Positions 1 through 8,443 are shown, counted from the first letter of the stretch. The stretch: DNA of 64,000 nt from Methylomonas koyamae (GCF_019669905.1 NZ_AP019777.1:1240001-1304000); one strand, 5' to 3'. Notes: generated from the letters alone by a model not told the origin. Numbers and translations are program-made.

Positions 1-461
1 GGTCGGCGTTTTCCACCAAGATCGAACCAGTCATCCTTAACCAGAAAACAAGGCAACGACAAATCGTCGAAGCTCAAGCGCTCCAGGTCGTCAGATTCTT
101 GTTGTAACGGATCAATCGCAGCAGCCAAGGCCTCGGAAAAGCTGGCGCTTAATTCGACGGTTCCGCGGGTTCCGTCATCGTTCTTTGCTGGCGGAACCGA
201 AGCTCCCTCGTTGTTACAATTGATTGCGGCGGTTCCGTGAGTTCCGCCGTTTTTTGCGATGCCTGACGATTTGCGTTTGGCTTTCTCCTGATCATTAGGC
301 TGCACATTTGAAGAGGGCTCTAACGGCGAAGTATCACATTCGATACTATTGACGGAACCGACGGAACTTGACACCGTTTTTTCAGCCATCAATTGACAGT
401 CTTCGTCCAATACGTCGAACACCCCTTGTGTCGGTTCGTCAAGAATATTCTCGTTACGCAC
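1..461 (-). CDS. Partial DUF927-like/primase-associated protein of an integrative element (N-terminal part)
   Basis: An open frame runs on the minus strand from a GTG at 461 to the window edge with no stop, so the C-terminus is missing. The first ~110 residues are low-complexity and rich in Ser, Asn and Gly. They are followed by LSFDDLSLPCFLVKDDWFDL, which resembles the start of the DUF927 (plasmid/phage primase-helicase) domain as I remember it. The GTG overlaps the end of the Toprim gene by 8 bp, which suggests translational coupling; an in-frame ATG at 389 is an alternative start. The neighbours (Toprim, AlpA-like HTH, integrase) fit a replication gene of an integrated element. The family call is inference; the open frame is seen directly. 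Confidence 0.55.
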   Translation of the reverse strand, partial: MRNENILDEPTQGVFDVLDEDCQLMAEKTVSSSVGSVNSIECDTSPLEPSSNVQPNDQEKAKRKSSGIAKNGGTHGTAAINCNNEGASVPPAKNDDGTRGTVELSASFSEALAAAIDPLQQESDDLERLSFDDLSLPCFLVKDDWFDLGGKRR

Positions 462-1317
462 GACTCACCGCCTTGACGCTCAATTCGTCGTTCCAATCGT
501 TGCCGATCGTCGGCGGGATCATGTATCTACCACCGACCGCCAGCGCTGCCTTTCGGGCGGCTGACTGGCCAACGCCAGACACATCGTTGTCACCGGCGAT
601 AATAATGTCGGCGTTGGCGTTGAGCATACGAAACGCCCGAGCCACTGGCTCTAGGTTTCCAGCGTCCATTGCTACGACAACAAAGTGACCACAGTCTTGA
701 TGAATCGATGCGCCGGTTGCCCAGCCTTCGCAGACAATCAGCGGATCGCCTTGTCGATAAGTACCAATCGTTGAAAAGCAGCCAGCCTTTCTGCCGCCTG
801 CCAAAAAGCGCTTATTGCCGTCGGCGTCGATAAATTGCAGGTTCACCAACGCGTTGTCGATGTTGTATATCGGTACGATCAGTACACCATGCCGGTCGAT
901 TTTCAAACCAAATGAATCGATGTGCTTGCGGATCAGATACGGATGGGTTCGCAGTTGTAGCGGTATAACCCTGCGCCAGATGTAACGGGCCCTCAATGCT
1001 ACCTTCGCCTGCCGCATTTCGCGCTCTTGTTGCTGCCTGAGACGTTCTTCATCGATCTGTCGGCGCATGGCCTTGGTCATCCGTTGACGATTGCCATTGA
1101 CCGACCAGGTAATCGTCGCTCCTGTTCTGAAGTGATGCGCCCAGCCAGCCGGCTTGCCATCTAGATGGAGAATATATGCGCCGTTTTTGGTGCCACGTTT
1201 GTCGCCTTCAACGTAAACACGGTGCAGGTGACCGTCAGCAATTATCGGCTCATAGACGACAATATTTGCATCCGCCATTGCTGTTTTGAATGATTCAGTA
1301 GCGTCAACATTAACCAT
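454..1317 (-). CDS. Toprim-domain protein (phage/plasmid-type primase)
   Basis: 287 residues. The C-terminal half carries Toprim-like motifs: LIVCEGWATGASIHQ, with the conserved Glu, around residue 195, then VVVAMDAGNL and IIIAGDNDVSG with its acidic pair around residue 240. The middle (PYLIRKHIDSFGLKIDRHGVLIVPIYN) matches the region that precedes Toprim in P4-alpha/TraC-type primases of mobile elements. Likely role: DNA primase for replication of the integrated element. It lies between a small ORF upstream, whose stop overlaps its ATG, and a DUF927-like gene downstream, so these three genes look like one operon reading away from the integrase. No zinc-finger cysteines are visible at the N-terminus. 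Confidence 0.75.
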   Translation of the reverse strand: MVNVDATESFKTAMADANIVVYEPIIADGHLHRVYVEGDKRGTKNGAYILHLDGKPAGWAHHFRTGATITWSVNGNRQRMTKAMRRQIDEERLRQQQEREMRQAKVALRARYIWRRVIPLQLRTHPYLIRKHIDSFGLKIDRHGVLIVPIYNIDNALVNLQFIDADGNKRFLAGGRKAGCFSTIGTYRQGDPLIVCEGWATGASIHQDCGHFVVVAMDAGNLEPVARAFRMLNANADIIIAGDNDVSGVGQSAARKAALAVGGRYMIPPTIGNDWNDELSVKAVSRA

Positions 1318-1465
1318 GCAACACCCCCAAAAAATAGAGCCACGGGGCTAGACGGTATAGAGTGGCTTTTACGCGGTAATCGATTGGAAAAGAGTGGGAG
1401 TGCCGGATTGATTCAGACGCAATTGCCAGTTGTCCGACTGGTGCGGTTATTTGCTTGTCTGCCAT
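1310..1465 (-). CDS. Small hypothetical protein, 51 aa, coupled to the Toprim gene
   Basis: An ATG at 1465 opens 51 codons whose TAA (1310-1312) lies just inside the Toprim gene's start (ATG at 1317), an 8-bp overlap typical of translational coupling. The peptide contains the stretch HSFPIDYRVKATLYRLAPW, basic and aromatic, with no domain I can name. It fills most of the otherwise empty gap between the HTH gene and the Toprim gene. Small proteins at this position are common in P4-like elements, which is why I keep it; function unknown. Confidence 0.45.
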   Translation of the reverse strand: MADKQITAPVGQLAIASESIRHSHSFPIDYRVKATLYRLAPWLYFLGVLHG

Positions 1466-1474
1466 CTTGCCACC

Positions 1475-1681
1475 TTAAACAGCTTGGTCTGCAACCAGTG
1501 CCTTGAGCTCGGATACGCTCCAACCCAGGCGACCATTTACTCGACGCGGGCGAATAGGGCCGTTTTCCAAACAGGCCCACTTTCGTAAAGTTTGAGATTT
1601 GCGATTTAAGTAATACGCAGCTTGCTCGGTTGGAACCGTAGGGCTGGTGACCAATTCAATGGGCGGGAAATAATCTGCCAT
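1475..1681 (-). CDS. AlpA-like/MerR-type small HTH regulator
   Basis: 68 residues. A winged-helix DNA-binding fold of the HTH_17/AlpA type is suggested by VPTEQAAYYLNRKSQTLRKW followed by a basic wing and LGWSVSELKAL. Such proteins act as excisionase-like activators or repressors in P4-type and other integrated elements. It lies between the integrase and the primase-type genes, the usual position of alpA. The 189-bp spacer upstream is AT-rich and probably holds its promoter, including an imperfect inverted repeat around 1770-1792. Role as element regulator is inferred from family and context. Confidence 0.7.
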   Translation of the reverse strand: MADYFPPIELVTSPTVPTEQAAYYLNRKSQTLRKWACLENGPIRPRRVNGRLGWSVSELKALVADQAV

Positions 1682-1870
1682 GAGGTTAACCTCTTAAACA
1701 TTAATAGAGGTTCCCCATTAACCGAGGCTAGGCGACAAGGGTCAAATCCTGTCAATCTTTTTTTGTAGATTTACGTTAATTTTTAAATTACGTTTGATGT
1801 CGTGGGTGCGAGGCTGGATTTTTCGGAGAGTTATTAAGGACAATTGATCGATTTTTTTATCAATGCAAAT

Positions 1871-3181
1871 CTATTTGATCACTCGTAAGCCTTGAGATAG
1901 TTCAACTTGAGCAAACTCGATGCTAGCCTGCTCCAGAATCCAGGCTTCGTACTTGCCATGCCAGATTGCCAGCAACTCCAGCGGACGAGTTTTGTAATGC
2001 TTCTCAGCGGTTGCGTTCGGTTTGTGCCCCATGATTTGCGCGACAACGCCAACCGGCATTTCTACCCATTCGGCCAAACTGGCAAACGTGCGGCGTAAGC
2101 CGTGCAAGGTGACATGTTCAAGGCCGGCAGCATCGAGAGCGCGATTGTGGGCAATCCTAGGCTCCGCAAGCTTACCGTCCGCTGCGTTAGGGCTGCTAAA
2201 TACCCATTCGTTCCGGCGCGGCAATCCGGTTATCAGAGAGGCCAGATAGGGCGGCAAGGGAATCATTCGACCTTCGTCGTCCACCTTGTCTTTGAGCCAC
2301 ATGGCGCCTAGCTTGAAATCCACGTCCGACCACTTCAATTCGGCCAATTCTTCGCGCCGTGCTCCGGTCAACAGCAAGCCTTGGAGGTATGCGGCAATAA
2401 CCGGGTTACTGAGGTTTCGCACTGCTTCAAACCAGTCTTTTAAATGGACCCGTTGTAGCACGTCGGCTTTTTTGGTGCCTGCCTTAGGAACAACTGCTCG
2501 CACTTCCTTGGTGATGGCCAGCGGGTCAATGATGGATTGATAGGCTTTCTGTTCAGCGCACCAGTTCCAGAACGTTCGGAACAGTACAAAGCCATGGCGG
2601 GCAGAGGTGGCGCGGGTTTCGGATTCCAGGGTTTGCCAGTGCTCCAGTACGTCGGCGTTAATGTCGATCATGCGCATTTGCAAAAGCGGGTAGAGAACGC
2701 CTTGCACGGTGACGCCACCACCACGTTTTTTGGGTTGTCCGCCGGGTGCAGATACTTTTGCATGGTCGATAACGTGATGATGACTCCAGCGAGGTGACTT
2801 CTTCGCCACGTACTCGTCCCATACCTGTTGAACCAAAATACTGTTCCGCATAGCCTTAACTTTAGCCAGTTCCTTGGCGGCCTCAGCCTTGGCGATCTTT
2901 TCTGCTTTTGCTTGGCGCGGGTCGGTACCCGCGTCAATCAAAGTTTGCAGACGGCGGGCCTCGGCTTGTGCATCAGCAAGACTCCAGGTTTTAACGTCGC
3001 CGATGGTCATTCTCAAGGTTTTGCCATTGAAACGACTCTCGAAAATGTAAGCCTTGCCACCGGCCTGTGTTATGCGAAGAGCTAAGCCCGGCGCAGATGT
3101 ATCCCAGATAAAGGTTTGAGCCTTGCCGGATTCCGGCTGCGCTTTGTCGATTTTTGAGCCAGATAGCTTGGTTGTTGCCAT
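1871..3181 (-). CDS. Tyrosine recombinase (integrase, DUF4102/P4 type)
   Basis: 436 residues. The N-terminal ~90 residues form the DUF4102 arm-binding domain (FIWDTSAPGLALRI, GDVKTWSLADAQAEARRL). The catalytic part shows the expected set: Arg in TGARREELAELKW (~273), the H-x-x-R box HGLRRTFAS (~360-363), His in MGHKPNATAEKHY (~384) and the nucleophile Tyr in the same motif (~395). A GAGG ribosome-binding sequence precedes the ATG at 3181. It is transcribed away from a tRNA-Asn 3' fragment about 190 bp upstream, which I take as its attachment site. It appears intact and full length, so the element may still be mobile. Confidence 0.93.
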   Translation of the reverse strand: MATTKLSGSKIDKAQPESGKAQTFIWDTSAPGLALRITQAGGKAYIFESRFNGKTLRMTIGDVKTWSLADAQAEARRLQTLIDAGTDPRQAKAEKIAKAEAAKELAKVKAMRNSILVQQVWDEYVAKKSPRWSHHHVIDHAKVSAPGGQPKKRGGGVTVQGVLYPLLQMRMIDINADVLEHWQTLESETRATSARHGFVLFRTFWNWCAEQKAYQSIIDPLAITKEVRAVVPKAGTKKADVLQRVHLKDWFEAVRNLSNPVIAAYLQGLLLTGARREELAELKWSDVDFKLGAMWLKDKVDDEGRMIPLPPYLASLITGLPRRNEWVFSSPNAADGKLAEPRIAHNRALDAAGLEHVTLHGLRRTFASLAEWVEMPVGVVAQIMGHKPNATAEKHYKTRPLELLAIWHGKYEAWILEQASIEFAQVELSQGLRVIK

Positions 3182-3368
3182 ACAGTGATTACCTCGTCAC
3201 AGGGTTCTACACAAAAATTCATGTAGGCAATTTGTAGGCAAATTATAGGCGCATTTAGGAATGTCAATCAACGATCAAAACAGTGTCTATCATTAATAAT
3301 TATTATTTTTCAATTGTTTGAAAATTTTCAGGAATAATGATCAATGGCAATAAAACAGTTGATTTTGC

Positions 3369-3415
3369 GACTGTTAATCACTAGGTCGGCGGTTCGAGCC
3401 CGTCCGGGGGAGCCA
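3369..3415 (+). other. Attachment site: 3' fragment of tRNA-Asn
   Basis: The sequence from GACTGTTAATCAC through the T-loop (GGTTCGAGCC) to the acceptor GGGGGAGCCA equals the 3' half of a tRNA-Asn, with the GTT anticodon at 3372-3374. No D-arm or 5' acceptor strand lies upstream; the sequence just before it is unrelated and AT-rich. This is what integration into a tRNA 3' end leaves at the far side of an element. The intact tRNA-Asn is expected at the other end of the element, left of this window. The following hairpin is probably the original tRNA terminator. Confidence 0.8.
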
Positions 3416-3423
3416 AATAAATC

Positions 3424-3454
3424 AAGGGCTTATAGCAATATAAGCCCTTTTTTT
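3424..3454 (+). terminator. Rho-independent terminator after the tRNA-Asn fragment
   Basis: A perfect 11-bp stem (AAGGGCTTATA / TATAAGCCCTT) with a GCAA loop is followed by a run of T. It sits 8 bp after the CCA end of the tRNA fragment, so it is the terminator of the native tRNA transcription unit left on the chromosome side of the attachment site. Confidence 0.85.
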
Positions 3455-3666
3455 GTGTCTTCGATTTTTTCAGGGCAACCTCTGGGCAACTTTCAAATCA
3501 GAGAGCTTATTTTTTCGCTGCGATAACTTACAGATCCGTATCAATATCTATGATGAAACGGGTTGCAGTCCTTATAAGGTGCAGTGCTACGGTAGAGCCA
3601 CCAGCCATCAATGGGACCGGTTCGTGTGGCGCAAGCAGGTTCTCCGAAATTACCGTAGAGCAATAA

Positions 3667-4098
3667 TTAATTGCAGGATTTCGCCGGGGTTGCCCAGTCT
3701 AGCCGAGCATTCTCAAGTTCCCAGCGTTTTGAATCTAGCCTTCGCCAAGTGGGATAGATAAAAAAATCAGCACCGCAGACACCCTCGTAGGGGATATGTA
3801 TGTCACCACGCATTTTTTCTTCCAATGTGTCGCCAGTGCAGTACTCTTCTTCGGATAGTTCATCAAGCAGCATCGGGTAATGCTTGGCTATGCCGGGGAT
3901 TCCACTATCCGGGCCACAAAGTAAGAAAGCATCTCCAGGTGCTTTCCCTAACTTTCGTGCACGCTTGATCTGTTCATCCAGCAAGCCTTCCCAAAGTATG
4001 GTGTCTTTGAATGGGCAGGATACTGAATGCACATCTTCTCGTTTTGCGATTGCGAGAATGAATTCACGCAGTTCTTTAGAAATATCAAATTTATTCAT
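3667..4098 (-). CDS. Hypothetical protein, 143 aa
   Basis: 143 residues, acidic, no signal peptide or membrane segment. Visible stretches include EFILAIAKREDVHSVSCPF, GDAFLLCGPDSGIPGIAKHYP and DELSEEEYCTGDTLEEKM. I do not recognise the family. It stands alone between the tRNA-Asn attachment site and an IS5-family element, without a neighbour it could form an operon with. Codon use is less GC-rich than in the core genes further right, which suggests acquired DNA. Reading in this direction gives a coherent globular composition; the overlapping frame on the other strand does not. Confidence 0.5.
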   Translation of the reverse strand: MNKFDISKELREFILAIAKREDVHSVSCPFKDTILWEGLLDEQIKRARKLGKAPGDAFLLCGPDSGIPGIAKHYPMLLDELSEEEYCTGDTLEEKMRGDIHIPYEGVCGADFFIYPTWRRLDSKRWELENARLDWATPAKSCN

Positions 4099-4310
4099 CA
4101 GTTTGTCACTGTGTGCACCTCGCCAATATCAATACTCTCCTAACAATCGGTTTGGACGTGACATAGGCATGACTCATTTTTGCGAAACAGATTTATTCAA
4201 GCAATTTTTCCAAGAAACTGAATCGTGTGGCGATGCCGATCATCAGAAAAATTGGCATTTTGGTCATGCTTAAACACTACCAAACGCAGGACAGAAGTTG
4301 TAAATCACTA

Positions 4311-5163
4311 GGGGCTGTTGCCGTTTTACATGGGTAACCAAATAAAAGCGCAGGCCAAAGCGACAACGCTTTCAAAATTGCGTTTCAATTTGTCATATCG
4401 CGTCGCGATGGCTCTGAAATGTTTCAATCGCGCAAAGACATTTTCAACGAGGTGGCGATATTGGTAGAGACACCAATCCATTCCGTCATTCCCGACGATT
4501 GAATTCTGTTTTCTAGGAATGATGGGCACACTCCCTTTCTCTCGAATTTGAATCCTTAGAGGTTCACTGTCATAGCCTTTGTCAGCGACCGTGTAGTCAG
4601 CCAAAGGCAGTTTAGCCACTAATTTCGGCGCTTCTTTACAGTCATGGACTTCACCACCGGTGACCGAGAAATGAATAGGCAGCCCGCAGGCATCAACGGC
4701 CATATGGATTTTCGTGGTGTTACCCGCGACGGATTTCCCAATCGCGGCATCCTGTTCACGAGCCGCGCCACTACTATGCTGATGCGCTTTTACGATACTG
4801 CCGTCAATAAAGGTCCATTCCAAATCGGGTGCCACAACTAGACCTCGAAAAATGCCCATCAGTTTTTCTTGCAGTGACCACGCATTGAACCGTTTGTACA
4901 CGGCATTCCACTTACCAAACGTGGCAGGCAGGTCTCGCCAGGGGCAGCCGACTCGCATGCGATAAAAAATCCCTTCTACCGTTTGCCGGAGCGAAGGCTT
5001 GTCGTAAATCCCCAGGCTTAACATGATGGCTTTGAATTTATTCCAGTATTCGTCCGTAAACAATTGTCGTGGCATCGGTTGCTTGTCTTTTGATTGAAAA
5101 ATCAATCTACTGAGGCAGAGCCGCTCAATTTCAAGGCTATTGTTTGAAAATGGCAACAGCCCC
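4311..5163 (-). mobile_element. IS5-family insertion sequence (IS427-like group), complete copy 1
   Basis: The element is 853 bp. Its ends are GGGGCTGTTGCC at 4311 and the complement GGCAACAGCCCC ending at 5163, and it is flanked on both sides by TA, consistent with a 2-bp target duplication. It carries one transposase gene on the minus strand. The start of a second, inverted copy is seen at 63821 and matches this copy base for base as far as I could compare, so the element was recently active in this genome. The group assignment rests on the TA duplication and transposase type and was not checked against a database. Confidence 0.9.
4326..5075 (-). CDS. IS5-family transposase
   Basis: 249 residues from the ATG at 5075 (MPRQLFTDEYW), the usual start of this family; an in-frame ATG at 5156 inside the terminal repeat would add 27 residues. 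The N-terminal DUF4096-like domain (VGCPWRDLPATFGKWNAVYKRF) is followed by the DDE catalytic core: WTFIDGS, TVADKGYDS and YQYRHLVENVFARLKHFR supply the expected acidic residues. Full length and without frameshift, so probably functional. It is the only gene of the element. Confidence 0.93.
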   Translation of the reverse strand: MPRQLFTDEYWNKFKAIMLSLGIYDKPSLRQTVEGIFYRMRVGCPWRDLPATFGKWNAVYKRFNAWSLQEKLMGIFRGLVVAPDLEWTFIDGSIVKAHQHSSGAAREQDAAIGKSVAGNTTKIHMAVDACGLPIHFSVTGGEVHDCKEAPKLVAKLPLADYTVADKGYDSEPLRIQIREKGSVPIIPRKQNSIVGNDGMDWCLYQYRHLVENVFARLKHFRAIATRYDKLKRNFESVVALACAFIWLPM

Positions 5164-5229
5164 TACTGGCTGATCCATTTTTTTCTCCAAAATATTTTTC
5201 CGAAATCAATAAACAATTTACATCACTGG

Positions 5230-5905
5230 TATTGCCGAAAGACTTCCCGCATTGGGATAACGTCTACAAAACCTTTCGCCGTTGGAGTGCCCTGGGCCGG
5301 TTTGAAGCGATGCATGACCGCTTACGACAGATGTGGCGAGCCCGCGAAGAGCGCGATGCCATGCCCAGTACGGCGGTGTTGGATGCGCAAAGTATGCGGA
5401 GTTCGCCGCAGGGCGGGCCAGTCGGTTATGACGCCGGCAAGAAGGTCAAAGGTCGCAAGCGCAACCTCGTTGTGGATACCCTGGGTTTACTGATGGCCGT
5501 CAGTGTATGTGCAGCCAACCTGCAAGACCGCGATGCGGGCATCTACGCCCTAGCCAGCGCCGTGGAAAAATACCCCACGGTGCAACGAGTGTACGTCGAC
5601 AGCGCTTACGCCGGAAAATGGGCGGCCGCTGCCGAGGCGAAACATGGGCTGACGGTCGAAGTGGTGCGCCATCCGGCGAATCGGAATGTCGGCCGTTGGG
5701 TAAAGGCTGGGCAACAGGACTTGTTCCCCGAAACATTGGCAACCGGTTTCACCGTATTGCAGAAGCGTTGGCTAGTCGAGCGTACCACGCCTGGAACGAA
5801 CGCGCACGACGCCTGGTCATGCACCATGATCGCTTGAACAAGGTATCTGAAGCCTGGGTTTGGCTGGCGGAAGCCAGAATGCTGGCCTGCCGGTTAACTG
5901 GGTGA
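5230..5905 (+). pseudogene. IS5-type transposase remnant, 5'-truncated and frameshifted
   Basis: The coding remnant begins abruptly at LPKDFPHWDNVYKTFRRW, which normally lies about 50 residues into such transposases, so the N-terminus is lost. The DDE core is visible (TAVLDAQSM, KGRKRNLVVDTLGLL, VDSAYAGKW). After VLQKRWLVERT near 5785 the frame breaks; the expected C-terminus (AWNERARRLVMHHDRL... AEARMLACRLTG) continues in another frame to a TGA at 5905. This element differs from the neighbouring complete IS. It ends next to a truncated hsdS gene, which it probably disrupted. Confidence 0.85.
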
Positions 5906-5928
5906 TTTATTTTGTTTATACCCTCTTA

Positions 5929-6120
5929 ACAAACGCTCGGGAATTCCCTATTCCACTCCCTCCTCTCGCCGAACAACATCGCATCGTCGCCAAAGTTGAT
6001 GAACTGATGGCACTGTGCGACCAACTGGAAACCCAGCTCGCCGACACCGCCGTCGACAGCCGCCGCCTGCTGGAAGCGGTGCTGCAGCAAGCCTTGTTGC
6101 CCGCCGAGCAAGCGGCATGA
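5929..6120 (+). pseudogene. hsdS: 3' remnant of a type I restriction specificity subunit (hsdS)
   Basis: The last ~63 codons read FPIPLPPLAEQHRIVAKVDE, LCDQLETQL and SRRLLEAVLQQALL. These are the conserved C-terminal region and distal helix of HsdS proteins, which recognise DNA for type I restriction-modification. Both target recognition domains are missing and no hsdM or hsdR gene is present, so this is a dead fragment. The break coincides with the end of the transposase remnant upstream. Confidence 0.8.
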
Positions 6121-6198
6121 TCGATAAGCCAAGTAGGCTTAGCATACGGCGGTTAAGCTAGTTCAACGCAAAAAATCACTCTTTCAAGGAGGAAATAT

Positions 6199-6463
6199 AT
6201 GACCTATATCCTGACATGGAATAAAGACAAGTGGCCCGAAAGTGAACTGCAAAAATTGATGGATGACTTTGCGGCTGGCAAGGATGTTACAATTAGGTGG
6301 AAGTGCGCATCGCACAGACAATGCAATATCGGCGATAGAATATTTTTGTCTCGGGTGGGGCAGCAACTTCCCGGATTGATCGGCTCAGGAAAAATCATAT
6401 CTGATGCCTATCAGGATGACGACTGACGACTTTGAAGATCCGAGTAAACGTGCCTGGTATGTT
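6199..6463 (+). pseudogene. EVE-like/HNH endonuclease gene, 5' part (interrupted)
   Basis: An AAGGAGG ribosome-binding site at ~6187 precedes ATG 6199. The peptide MTYILTWNKDKWP ... IRWKCASHRQCNIGDRIFLS ... GLIGSGKIISDAY matches the EVE/PUA-like modified-base reader domain that precedes HNH nucleases in a class of restriction enzymes. The frame stops at 6424 (GACGACTGA), but the expected continuation DFEDPSKRAWYV reads on two bases out of register, so a 2-bp deletion is likely. The gene is then split at 6463 by an IS256-type element whose 8-bp duplication (GGTATGTT) joins it to the 3' part at 7793. Confidence 0.8.
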
Positions 6464-7792
6464 GAGGGTGTCCTGAATTTTGTGTAAACGGGATTTAATT
6501 ATCGATTGGGCATCCTGTCTTCAAACTGAATGCTAAACCGATTCAAAGCCGCTTTCCAGTCATGCAACGGCATGGTCCATTTTTGACTGATATTCATCAG
6601 GGCCAAATAGAACAATTTCGACAAGGCTTCATCACTGGGAAATGAGCCGCGATTCTTGGTGATTTTCCGCAAACTCATGTTCACCGACTCGATCGCATTC
6701 GTAGTGTAAATGATGCGGCGTATCTCGGGCGGATAGTCGAAGAAGGGAATGATTCTATCCCAATTACGTCGCCAAATTTGAGCAATGGGCGGGTAGGCCT
6801 CGTTCCACTGCGTCTCGAACTCAGCCAGCCTTTGCTCTGCTTCAACGACGCTGGCGGATTGGTATATTCGTTTGAGATCGCCGGCGATCTGTTTACGCAT
6901 TTTCCAACTGACATAGTTCAGGCTGTTGCGGACTAGGTGGACGATACACAGTTGGACGGCGGCGTGTGGATAGACGGTTTCAATCGCTTCCGGGAAGCCT
7001 TTCAAACCGTCGACACAGGCAATGAAGATGTCTTGCACGCCGCGATTCTTGAGGTCTGTCACGACCTGTAACCAAAACTTGGCGCCTTCGGTTTGGGCGA
7101 TCCACAAGCCCAGCACTTCCTTCTCTCCTTGCAGGTTAATCCCTATGGCCAGATAAACGGCCTTGACACGAACGGCACCGGTATCGCGCACTTTGACGTG
7201 GATACAATCGAGATAAACGATGGGGTAAACCGGATCAAGCGGCCGCAATTGCCAGGCTTTGACTTCCTCAATCACGGCGTCCGTCACCGAGGAGATCAAG
7301 GTGGGTGAAACTTCAGTGCCATACAGTTCTTCCAGATGGCTCTGGATTTCCCTGACGGTCAGACCTCGGGCATAGAGTGAAATGATCTTGTCATCAAAGC
7401 CCGTCCAGCGGGATTGGTGTTTGCCAATGATTTGCGGCTCGAACTGACCATGACGATCACGGGGAATCTCAATCGGCAATGCGCCAAAATCGCCTTTGAG
7501 GGTTTTACGGCTCTTGCCATTGCGGGTGTTGCCGGTGGCGTTGCAGACTGACTCATGCTTGGCATGGCCTAAATGTTCAGTCATTTCGGCTTCTAAGGCT
7601 CGCTCGACCAAGGCCTTGGTGAGTTGTTTTAGCAGGCCATTTTCGCCCAGCAGGTCTTCAGGTTTTTGATAGCCCGACAATAAGGTATCAATTAGGTCGG
7701 TTGGGATGGCTTTTGGTAAGGTCATAGTTACTCCTCAAAGTAAGGGCAGTTTCCTGCCTAATGGCCGTTTACACAAAAATTCTTACACCCTC
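6464..7792 (-). mobile_element. IS256-family insertion sequence
   Basis: 1329 bp. Imperfect terminal inverted repeats of about 26 bp start GAGGGTGT and end TTTGTGTAAAC at both sides. The exact 8-bp direct repeat GGTATGTT flanks it at 6456-6463 and 7793-7800, the duplication length usual for IS256. It carries a single intact transposase gene on the minus strand. It is inserted inside an EVE-HNH nuclease gene, and removing the element plus one duplicate restores continuous coding across the join. Confidence 0.95.
6499..7725 (-). CDS. IS256-family transposase
   Basis: 408 residues, the usual length for the family. Mutator-type DDE motifs are clear: IVYLDCIHVKVRD (first Asp), IACVDGLKGFPEAI (second Asp) and IIYTTNAIESVNMSLRK (Glu). 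The N-terminal part (LTKALVERALEAEMTEHLGH, GNTRNGKSRKTLKG) is typical of MULE-type transposases. It lies within clear terminal repeats, has no frameshift, and is probably active. Confidence 0.96.
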   Translation of the reverse strand: MTLPKAIPTDLIDTLLSGYQKPEDLLGENGLLKQLTKALVERALEAEMTEHLGHAKHESVCNATGNTRNGKSRKTLKGDFGALPIEIPRDRHGQFEPQIIGKHQSRWTGFDDKIISLYARGLTVREIQSHLEELYGTEVSPTLISSVTDAVIEEVKAWQLRPLDPVYPIVYLDCIHVKVRDTGAVRVKAVYLAIGINLQGEKEVLGLWIAQTEGAKFWLQVVTDLKNRGVQDIFIACVDGLKGFPEAIETVYPHAAVQLCIVHLVRNSLNYVSWKMRKQIAGDLKRIYQSASVVEAEQRLAEFETQWNEAYPPIAQIWRRNWDRIIPFFDYPPEIRRIIYTTNAIESVNMSLRKITKNRGSFPSDEALSKLFYLALMNISQKWTMPLHDWKAALNRFSIQFEDRMPNR

Positions 7793-8352
7793 GGTATGTT
7801 TTGGTTAGATTCGATTACTTGACCAAGTCACCTTCAAAAGCAGTTATTTCGCATCAGGAATTGGCATCAAAGCTTAACGTCCCTAGCCGCATGTTCACGC
7901 CTCAAGCTTCGGGAACACCTTTTACTGGGAACCACTTGCAGCTCGAAACGCTATGGTCGCGACTGATCGGTGGTTCCCTGATTTATCCTGATGACGTTAA
8001 TGTCTCCGAGCATCGGCATGTGGAAGGTGCTGTACAACAGGTAACCGTCAATCGCTATGAGCGAGACCCTTCGGCGCGAAGACGGTGCATTGAATTTCAT
8101 GGTACGAGTTGCAAAGCTTGCGGACTCAATATGGCCTATGTCTATGGGCCGGATTTGGGCAGAGATTATATTCACGTCCATCACGTGATTCCTTTGCATA
8201 CGATAAAGGATAGTTACGTGATCGATCCGGAACAGGATTTGGTTCCGTTGTGCCCTAATTGCCACAGTATGGTTCACCAGCGTAATCCACCTTTGTCTGT
8301 GGACGAACTTAGAAGCAAAATTATGCCGCGCTATATCGCTTTGTTTAGATAA
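7793..8352 (+). pseudogene. EVE-like/HNH endonuclease gene, 3' part with HNH domain
   Basis: Continues the gene interrupted at 6463: WYVLVRFDYLTKSPSKAVIS reads through the restored junction. The C-terminal half is a complete HNH nuclease domain: CKACGLNM (zinc Cys pair), YIHVHHVIPLH (catalytic His) and LVPLCPNCHSMVH (second Cys pair and His). Ends at TAG 8350-8352. A TTG at 7801 could in principle start a 183-residue protein with the nuclease domain but no reader domain; whether it is expressed is unknown. Related EVE-HNH proteins restrict DNA with modified cytosine; that function is inferred from the family. Confidence 0.8.
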
Positions 8353-8443
8353 ATCGTCGATGTAGCCAGCATTGGTGAGATCGGCAAGGTGTTCAGCGGT
8401 TTTCAAAAATACCTGTATTACGAGTTCAAAGCCGTACCGTAAT
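8353..8443 (+). pseudogene. Possible coding remnant after the HNH gene
   Basis: Directly after the HNH stop an open stretch encodes VDVASIGEIGKVFSGFQKYLYYEFKAVP followed by TAA at 8441-8443. It has no start codon or ribosome-binding site and looks like the last ~30 residues of a lost protein. I cannot assign it. The remainder up to the mxaB-like gene (8444-8584) shows nothing recognisable. Confidence 0.3.

Noticed and set aside
3344..3526. Possible intact tRNA-Asn gene at the attachment site
   Set aside because: Only the anticodon loop onward matches; the bases upstream cannot form a D-arm or acceptor stem, so it is a 3' fragment.
5929..8352. Functional defence island
   Set aside because: hsdS is a fragment and the EVE-HNH gene is frameshifted and interrupted; no methyltransferase or intact effector is present.
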